A stretch of DNA of 64,000 nt from Pararhizobium sp. A13 (GTDB lineage Bacteria > Pseudomonadota > Alphaproteobacteria > Rhizobiales > Rhizobiaceae): positions 1,313,001-1,377,000 of the forward strand of contig NZ_CP149510.1 of NCBI RefSeq assembly GCF_040126305.1. The letters run 5' to 3'. The notes beneath the pieces were generated by a model. That model did not search any database, had not been told where the DNA came from, and was given only the letters and a program-made list of their open reading frames with translations. Each line of letters begins with the position of its first letter. Within the stretch, counting starts at the first letter, position 1. The position numbers and the translations under genes are program-made. Below are positions 58,753-64,000 of the stretch, piece by piece.

Positions 58753-61050
58753 TCAGGCGCTCTGCGCCGGCGCCAGCAGCCTGAGAGCGTTGATCGTCAC
58801 CAGCACCGTCGCTCCCGTATCGGCAAGGATTGCCGGCCAGAGCCCGGTAATGCCGGCAATTGTCGTCACCAGGAACACAGCCTTCAAGCCCAGGGCGATG
58901 GTGATATTCTGGCGGATATTGCCCATCGTGCGCTTCGACAGCTTGATCAACTCGGCGACATCGCCGACCCTTCCGTGAAGGACAGCGGCATCGGCGGTTT
59001 CGAGCGCCACGTCGGTGCCGCCGCCCATCGCGATGCCGATATCGGCTGCCGCCAGCGCCGGCGCGTCGTTGATCCCGTCACCGACCTTGGCCACGATTAG
59101 ACCCTCGCGCTTGAGCTCGCCGACGATCCGCTGCTTGTCTTCCGGCATCAACTCGGCCCGTGCCTCGATGCCGAGTTCACTCCCGACGACCGATGCCGTC
59201 CGCCTGTTGTCGCCCGTCAGCATGACGATCCGGACACCGGCATCTGTCAGCGCCTTCAGCCCGGATTTCGCATCCGCGCGCGGCTCGTCGCGCATGGCAA
59301 TGGCGCCTGCCAGCGTATCGCCAATGATCAGCACAGACACCGTCTTGCCCTCGTCGTTGAGTGCGGTGATGCGCGCAGTCTGCTCGGCCGAAAGCGCCGC
59401 ATATTCGCCGGTCGCCTGCGGCGAACCGAGGAAGACCGATCTGCCGTCGACAGTCGCCGTCACGCCCTTGCCGCCCAGCGCCTTCGCGTCGGAAGCAGCC
59501 GGAATCCGCAGCTTGTCTGCGGTTGCCCTGTCCAGGATCGCCTTGGCGAGCGGATGGCTCGATCCGGTTTCCAGCGCCGCCGCGTAGGTGAGGACATCGG
59601 TTTCCGAATTGCCAAAGCCAATGATATCGGTCACCTTCGGCTTACCTTCCGTCAGTGTTCCGGTCTTGTCGAGCGCCACCGCATTGATCGTGCCCAGCGT
59701 CTCCAGCACGGCACCGCCCTTCATCAGCAGGCCGCGCCGTGCGCCGGCAGAAAGCGATGCGGCGATGGCCGCCGGCGTCGAGATGACCAGCGCGCAGGGG
59801 CAGCCGATGAGCAGGATTGCAAGTCCCTTGTAGACCCATTCGGCCCAGGCACCGCCGAGCAACAGCGGCGGAATAACTGCGACCAGCGCAGCGACCACCA
59901 CCACGCCCGGCGTATAGTAGCGGGAGAATCGGTCGATGAAGCGCTCCGTCGGCGCCTTGGATTCCTGTGCCTCCTCGACCAGCTTGACGACACGGGCAAT
60001 GGTGTTGTCGGCGGCGGCCGCCGTGACAAGGACGCGCAAGGCGGCGTCGCCGTTGATCGTGCCCGCGAAAACGTTGTCGTCGACGCCCTTGCGTACCGGC
60101 GTGCTTTCGCCGGTCACGGGCGCTTCGTCGATGGCGCTTTCGCCCGAAAGGATCACCCCGTCGGCAGAGATGCGGTCGCCGGGGCGGATGAGAATGATGG
60201 CGCCCACGGCTAGGCTTTCGGCCGGAACCGTGCGCGTCTGCCCGTTCTCTTCGAGCAACGCCTCCTTCGGCACCAGCGCCGTCAGGGACTGGATGCTTTG
60301 GCGTGCCTTGCCTGCCGCCACGCCTTCCAGCAGTTCGCCGACCAAGAACAGGAACACGACGGCCGCCGCCTCTTCACCGGCATCGATGATGACGGCGCCG
60401 ACAGCGGCAATCGTCATCAGCATCTCGATGGAAAACGGCGTGCCCGCCATCGCCGCCATGATGGCGCGGCGGGCGATCGGCACAAGCCCGATCAGCATGG
60501 CAACGATGAACGCGTAAGGCGCGATCGACGGAACGAGATGGCCGACCGCATAGGCGACAACGAGCGCCGCGCCGGAGAAAATGGTCAGCTTGCCCTTCCG
60601 GCTTGCCCACCACGGACCGGCTGCCGGCCCATGGTCGTGGCCGTGAACGCCTTCCACTTGCGGCGGGCCGCTCTTGGTCGAAGCCGTGTGCCCCGCGTGG
60701 CTGTGATCCGAATGGGTGTGGCCCGTAGGGTTCGGGTGACTGTGACCCGCGTGATGGTCGTGCTCGTGACGTCCATGGTCATGCCCGCAGGATGCATGCT
60801 CCGGCTCGGAAACCGGTCTCACCGATTTTCCAGCCGGCAGGGAGACCGAATAGCCAAGACCCGTGACCTTCTTCGCGATGGCCGACAGGTCGCTCGCCCC
60901 ATTGTGCCGCACGGTCATCGTGCCGGCGGTCACTGACACGGATACGTCCTCGACGCCCGGCATGCGTCGCACGGCGGTATCGATCTTGGCCGCGCAGGAC
61001 GCGCAGTCCATGCCCTCAACCCGATACCGTGTCTGTTTCGCCTCTGCCAT
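58753..61050 (-). CDS. Zn/Cd/Pb-exporting P-type ATPase (ZntA/CadA type)
   Basis: A 765-residue P1B-type ATPase. An N-terminal metal-binding domain has GMDCASC (Cys16 and Cys19), and residues 85-140 contain 17 histidines in a flexible linker, an unusual length for this class. Later come the eight-span core with CPCALV, the phosphorylation motif DKTGTLTEGKP, and GDGINDAPALAAADIG. CPC with a His-rich linker points to zinc, cadmium or lead. ATG 61050 is chosen because an upstream ATG at 61089 lies before the predicted transcript start. A MerR regulator is divergent, with a shared operator. Confidence 0.93.
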   Translation of the reverse strand: MAEAKQTRYRVEGMDCASCAAKIDTAVRRMPGVEDVSVSVTAGTMTVRHNGASDLSAIAKKVTGLGYSVSLPAGKSVRPVSEPEHASCGHDHGRHEHDHHAGHSHPNPTGHTHSDHSHAGHTASTKSGPPQVEGVHGHDHGPAAGPWWASRKGKLTIFSGAALVVAYAVGHLVPSIAPYAFIVAMLIGLVPIARRAIMAAMAGTPFSIEMLMTIAAVGAVIIDAGEEAAAVVFLFLVGELLEGVAAGKARQSIQSLTALVPKEALLEENGQTRTVPAESLAVGAIILIRPGDRISADGVILSGESAIDEAPVTGESTPVRKGVDDNVFAGTINGDAALRVLVTAAAADNTIARVVKLVEEAQESKAPTERFIDRFSRYYTPGVVVVAALVAVIPPLLLGGAWAEWVYKGLAILLIGCPCALVISTPAAIAASLSAGARRGLLMKGGAVLETLGTINAVALDKTGTLTEGKPKVTDIIGFGNSETDVLTYAAALETGSSHPLAKAILDRATADKLRIPAASDAKALGGKGVTATVDGRSVFLGSPQATGEYAALSAEQTARITALNDEGKTVSVLIIGDTLAGAIAMRDEPRADAKSGLKALTDAGVRIVMLTGDNRRTASVVGSELGIEARAELMPEDKQRIVGELKREGLIVAKVGDGINDAPALAAADIGIAMGGGTDVALETADAAVLHGRVGDVAELIKLSKRTMGNIRQNITIALGLKAVFLVTTIAGITGLWPAILADTGATVLVTINALRLLAPAQSA

Positions 61051-61091
61051 GATCCGCTTCCTGCTCGCTTGCTTGTCAAACCGTGGCATCT

Positions 61092-61122
61092 TTCCTACAT
61101 CCTCTAGCGACTAGAGGTGCAA
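61092..61122 (-). promoter_or_regulatory. MerR-type operator/promoter of metal ATPase
   Basis: On the minus strand: -35 TTGCAC (61122-61117), a 19-base spacer and -10 TAGGAA (61097-61092). The spacer contains the perfect dyad CCTCTAG-CGA-CTAGAGG (61101-61117). An overlong 19- or 20-base spacer filled by a dyad is the mark of promoters switched by MerR-family proteins, and the dyad resembles CadR/PbrR/ZntR sites. Transcription would start near 61085, downstream of the ATG at 61089. Confidence 0.8.
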
Positions 61123-61133
61123 GAGGGAAAATC

Positions 61134-61556
61134 ATGAAAAAGATCACCATCGGGGAGGCGGCTCGCCAGAGCGGCGTCAAGGTGCCGACGATCCGTTATT
61201 ATGAGGGCATCGGCCTGCTTCGGACGCCCAGCCGCAGCGAGGGCAACCAGCGCGCCTATGAGCAATCCGATCTCGACCGCCTCACCTTTATCCGCCATGC
61301 ACGCGAACTCGGCTTCGAGGTCGAGGCGATCCGAACGCTTCTGAGCCTGCAGGACAACCCTTTGCAGCCCTGTGCCTCCGCCGATGCCATTGCCAAGGCT
61401 CGTCTGATAGAGGTGAAGCAGCGCATCCGCAGCCTGACGGCGCTGAAGGCGGAACTGGAAATGATGGTGGAGGGCTGTGGCCACGGCCGCGTTGATCAGT
61501 GCCGGGTGATCGAGGTGCTTGCCGATCACGGTCAGTGCACCCATCACGGCCATTGA
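61134..61556 (+). CDS. MerR family metal-responsive regulator (ZntR/CadR-like)
   Basis: A 140-residue MerR regulator from ATG 61134. The N-terminal winged helix reads ITIGEAARQSGVKVPTIRYYEGIGLL, followed by RAYEQSDLDRLTFI and the dimerisation helix. Cysteines at 80, 115 and 123 coincide with the metal ligands of ZntR (79, 114 and 124), and a further Cys135 lies in a His-rich tail (CTHHGH). It should sense zinc, cadmium or lead and activate the divergent ATPase gene by twisting the dyad promoter at 61092-61122. The spacing of 83 bases between the two starts fits such pairs. Confidence 0.93.
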   Translation: MKKITIGEAARQSGVKVPTIRYYEGIGLLRTPSRSEGNQRAYEQSDLDRLTFIRHARELGFEVEAIRTLLSLQDNPLQPCASADAIAKARLIEVKQRIRSLTALKAELEMMVEGCGHGRVDQCRVIEVLADHGQCTHHGH

Positions 61557-61640
61557 GTTTCGGAAATGGTCCGGCGATTGCGCATAGCATGCCTCTCGGC
61601 TACGGTCCGGCCATAAACAAGGCAGAAAAAGACGGGCGTC

Positions 61641-62846
61641 ATGACACTTCAGGGAAAACGCATCCTGCTCATCATCTCCGGCGGCATCGCGGCCTATAAG
61701 AGCCTCGATCTCATCCGCCGGCTGCGGGAACGCGGTGCCTCGGTCCGCCCGGTAATGACGGCCGGGGCGCAGGCCTTCGTCACGCCGCTCGCCGTTGGTG
61801 CGCTCGCCGCCGACAGGGTGTTTACCGATCTGTTTTCCCGGGAGGACGAGCAGGATGTCGGCCATATCCGGCTTGCCCGCGATTGTGATCTGATCCTGAT
61901 CGCGCCCGCCACCGCAGATCTGATGGCGAAGATGGCGCACGGCCTCGCCGACGATCTGGCCTCCACCATTCTTCTCGCAACGGATAAGCCGGTTCTCGCC
62001 GCCCCCGCCATGAACCCGAAGATGTGGTCGCATCCGGCCACCCGCCGCAACCATGCGACGCTTGTTGCCGACGGCATCCGCTTCATCGGCCCGGCCGCCG
62101 GCGAAATGGCCGAAAGCGGCGAAAAAGGCGAAGGCCGCATGGCCGAACCGCTGGAGATCGCGGCCGCCGCCGAAGCGCTGCTCGACACCGGCCGGAAACC
62201 GCTGGCGGGCAAGAAGGCCATCGTCACCTCCGGCCCGACACATGAGCCGATCGACCCGGTGCGCTACATCGCCAACCGCTCGTCAGGAAAGCAGGGGCAT
62301 GCGATTGCCGCAGAGCTGGCCCGGCTCGGAGCCGACGTGACGCTGGTCTCCGGCCCGGTGACGATCGCCGATCCGAAGGGTGTGTCGGTCATCCGTGTCG
62401 AGCGCGCGGAAGAAATGCGCGACGCCGTCATTGCAGCGCTGCCCGCCGATATTGCCGTGATGGTCGCCGCCGTCGCCGACTGGCGCGTGGCGAGTGCTGC
62501 TGGCAACAAGATCAAGAAAAAGCCCGGCGAAGCGCCACCGCCACTGCAGCTGACCGAAAACCCGGATATCCTGAAGACCGTCGGCCACCATGCCAAGCGA
62601 CCAAAGCTGGTCGTCGGTTTTGCCGCTGAAACGCAGAATGTTGCTGAGAATGGCCGCTCCAAGCTGGAGAGGAAGGGGGCTGATTACATCGTCGCCAACG
62701 ATGTCTCGCCCCACACCGGCATCATGGGCGGCGACCGCAACACCGTGAAGGTCATCGGCAAGACCGGTGACGAGGACTGGCCGGACATGGACAAGCAGGC
62801 GGTAGCCGAACGGCTCGGCCGGCTGATCGCGTCACATTTTTCCTGA
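61641..62846 (+). CDS. coaBC: Bifunctional phosphopantothenoylcysteine synthetase/decarboxylase
   Basis: A 401-residue two-domain enzyme of coenzyme A synthesis. The N-terminal CoaC flavoprotein (about 1-185) starts KRILLIISGGIAAYKSLDLIR and has the AAPAMNPKMWSHPAT flavin-binding motif. The C-terminal CoaB synthetase (about 190-401) has the nucleotide-binding SGPTHEPIDPVRYIANRSSG and KIKKKPGE segments. Its stop is 15 bases inside the convergent glutamine amidotransferase gene. It is separated from ubiE-ubiB by about ten kilobases, while in close relatives they are adjacent. Confidence 0.96.
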   Translation: MTLQGKRILLIISGGIAAYKSLDLIRRLRERGASVRPVMTAGAQAFVTPLAVGALAADRVFTDLFSREDEQDVGHIRLARDCDLILIAPATADLMAKMAHGLADDLASTILLATDKPVLAAPAMNPKMWSHPATRRNHATLVADGIRFIGPAAGEMAESGEKGEGRMAEPLEIAAAAEALLDTGRKPLAGKKAIVTSGPTHEPIDPVRYIANRSSGKQGHAIAAELARLGADVTLVSGPVTIADPKGVSVIRVERAEEMRDAVIAALPADIAVMVAAVADWRVASAAGNKIKKKPGEAPPPLQLTENPDILKTVGHHAKRPKLVVGFAAETQNVAENGRSKLERKGADYIVANDVSPHTGIMGGDRNTVKVIGKTGDEDWPDMDKQAVAERLGRLIASHFS

Positions 62847-63659
62847 CGCTGCCCGGCCCATGCGATCAGCGCTCGGTGCGGCACCCTGCGTGCCGAACAG
62901 GCGGACGTCGACACCGTTTTCGCCAACGATGACCGCCGTGCCGTCCGGAATTTCCACCCAGGCGTTGTCATCGTCGTTGAGCGGTTCGGACACGAGGCAG
63001 TAGCCGCCGCTCGGCCCCATCGGGGCGGCGTAAAGCGTCGGCGCCTTCCAGTCGGAGGCGTAGCGCACGGCGTAGAGATCATGGCCGTCCGAAAGGGCAG
63101 CCGTGAAGCGGACGAGAACCTTGCGCTCCAGATGCTCGGCCAGGCGCTCGACGAAGGCCAGCGTCTCCGCGATGGCGCCGAGCGGATCGCTCTCAAGGCC
63201 GAATTGCAGCGCCATCAGGAACAGAAGCTCGCTGTCGGTGGAGCCGGTGCGGGCAGCGTAGAGATCGTTGTCGAGCATCGCCTCCATCGGCCGGCGCAGA
63301 TGGTCAAAATCGCCGATCTGGCCGTTGTGCATGAAGGACCAGCGGCCGTGGATGAAAGGATGGCAATTGTCGCGCCGCGTGCCGCCGCCGGTTGCGGCCC
63401 GCACATGGGCGAGAAACAGCGGCGAGCGGATCTGTCGGGCGATGCTTTTGAGGTTGCAGTCGGACCAGGCGGGCAGGATGTCGCGGTAGCGGCCGGGTTC
63501 CGGATGATCGCCGTACCAGGCGATGCCGAAGCCGTCGCCGTTGGTGGCCGTCTTGGCGCGGGTGGCGCAGTGGGATTGCTCGATCAGGGAATGCGCCGGG
63601 GACGACACCAGTTCTTCCAGATAAAGCGGCTCTCCGCGATAGGCTGCCCAACGGCACAT
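62832..63659 (-). CDS. Class II glutamine amidotransferase (YafJ/EgtC-like)
   Basis: A 275-residue Ntn-type amidotransferase. The start (MCRWAAYRGEP) places the catalytic cysteine at position 2, exposed after Met removal. The NGDGFGIAWYG, LFLAHVRAATGG and FMHNGQIGDF segments are glutaminase-domain hallmarks. There is no partner synthetase domain in the chain, so ammonia must go to another protein or the enzyme acts as a gamma-glutamyl hydrolase, as EgtC does for ergothioneine. No egt genes are nearby. The 3' end overlaps coaBC. Confidence 0.88.
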   Translation of the reverse strand: MCRWAAYRGEPLYLEELVSSPAHSLIEQSHCATRAKTATNGDGFGIAWYGDHPEPGRYRDILPAWSDCNLKSIARQIRSPLFLAHVRAATGGGTRRDNCHPFIHGRWSFMHNGQIGDFDHLRRPMEAMLDNDLYAARTGSTDSELLFLMALQFGLESDPLGAIAETLAFVERLAEHLERKVLVRFTAALSDGHDLYAVRYASDWKAPTLYAAPMGPSGGYCLVSEPLNDDDNAWVEIPDGTAVIVGENGVDVRLFGTQGAAPSADRMGRAASGKM

Positions 63660-63861
63660 AAAAGATACTCCGGGTTGCGGGGATGGCCCGCCTTGATGGT
63701 TCGTTAACCATGATATTTGCCGATCATCCGGCCGAACATGGTAAAAATGCGTTAACGAACAGGATCATTTCCACATCTTCCTGCACAATCTATCGCCTTT
63801 TCCCCGGTGTTTCTGTTCCGCTTGGAACGGGCTTTCGCAATATTCGAACAAAAATTCCATA

Positions 63862-63889
63862 TTGACATGCAATGTAAAAAACATTTCAT
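63862..63889 (+). promoter_or_regulatory. Candidate promoter with internal repeat before Gfo/Idh gene
   Basis: TTGACA at 63862-63867 is a perfect -35 box, and TTTCAT 16 bases further is a weak -10 box. Between them lies AATGT-N5-ACATT (63871-63885), a short dyad that a sugar-type repressor could bind. The ATG is at 63932 with GGGAGGA upstream. Confidence 0.45.
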
Positions 63890-63931
63890 CTGGCCCCGAA
63901 GCCGCAACGCAGTGCTGGGAGGAATTGACAG

Positions 63932-64000
63932 ATGAGTGGCAAACGCAGGATCGGCGTCGGCTTGATCGGCACTGGTTTCATGGGCAAGGCGCATGCGCTG
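63932..64000 (+). CDS. Gfo/Idh/MocA family oxidoreductase, N-terminal end (3' end outside window)
   Basis: Only 23 codons are inside the window. They read MSGKRRIGVGLIGTGFMGKA then HAL, with the NAD(P)-binding signature GxGFMGxxH typical of Gfo/Idh/MocA dehydrogenases, often inositol- or sugar-related in rhizobia. A good ribosome site GGGAGGAA is upstream. The remainder lies beyond 64000. Confidence 0.75.
   Translation, partial: MSGKRRIGVGLIGTGFMGKAHAL

Noticed and set aside
1..64000. CRISPR array, prophage, insertion sequence, toxin-antitoxin or phage defence system
   Set aside because: No regular direct repeats, transposase, phage structural gene or known defence domain was found in any frame examined.

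Overview
This window looks like core chromosome of a member of the Rhizobiaceae (Rhizobium, Neorhizobium or Agrobacterium group). The reasons are a RopA-type porin, a cpa/ctp-type Tad pilus locus with Flp pilins, an iron operator of the RirA type (TGA-N9-TCA), EcfG-type stress promoters (GGAAC-N16-CGTT), the dnaA / rpsT / mutM / ubiE / ubiB neighbourhood, and uniformly GC-rich codon use. I cannot fix the genus. There is no prophage, insertion sequence, CRISPR array or rRNA operon. Both ends cut a gene: a MOSC protein at the left and a Gfo/Idh/MocA oxidoreductase at the right.

Region 1 (1-14.3 kb) is housekeeping: dnaX-ybaB with the SRP RNA just upstream, a HIT protein, nudC, a porin, kdsB-pheA, a membrane-anchored cytochrome c, an AEC transporter, a lipoprotein hydrolase, tRNA-Ser(GGA) and msrA. 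Inside it, 9.28-10.18 kb is a small stress module: a BON-domain gene and three tiny genes converge, and each side has a full-consensus EcfG promoter. Region 2 (13.4-16.7 kb) is siderophore uptake: an AraC regulator, an iron operator and a TonB-dependent receptor.

Region 3 (17-29 kb) is nucleoside uptake and salvage. A BMP-type binding protein, a double ABC ATPase and two permeases import nucleosides. Cytidine deaminase, purine nucleoside phosphorylase, thymidine phosphorylase, adenosine deaminase, uracil phosphoribosyltransferase, phosphopentomutase and deoxyribose-phosphate aldolase break them down. The two transport promoters share an ACCAATTG element.

Region 4 (29.3-43.6 kb) is a Tad/Flp pilus locus. 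Two nearly identical pilins, cpaA-cpaF and tadB-tadC lie on the plus strand. Two TadE-like pseudopilins and a secretin N-domain protein are transcribed the other way, and a TadD-like TPR lipoprotein lies slightly further on. An SDR/LysR divergent pair interrupts the pilus genes.

Region 5 (43.8-51.9 kb) carries an M17 aminopeptidase, a rhizobial palindromic repeat, dnaA, about 1 kb of non-coding DNA, rpsT, mutM, ubiE and ubiB. Region 6 (51.9-61.6 kb) is more accessory: an acetyltransferase behind an unusual leader (possible 24-codon upstream ORF, long hairpin, hairpin over the ribosome binding site), a Gly/Tyr/His-rich secreted protein, a MacAB-like exporter, a nucleoside deaminase, an integral-membrane hydrolase, and a ZntA-type metal pump with a divergent MerR regulator. 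coaBC, a class II glutamine amidotransferase and the cut oxidoreductase end the window.

No clearly new enzymatic system is visible. The most interesting observations are regulatory: the acetyltransferase leader, the paired EcfG promoters around small unnamed genes, and the shared operator of the nucleoside system.
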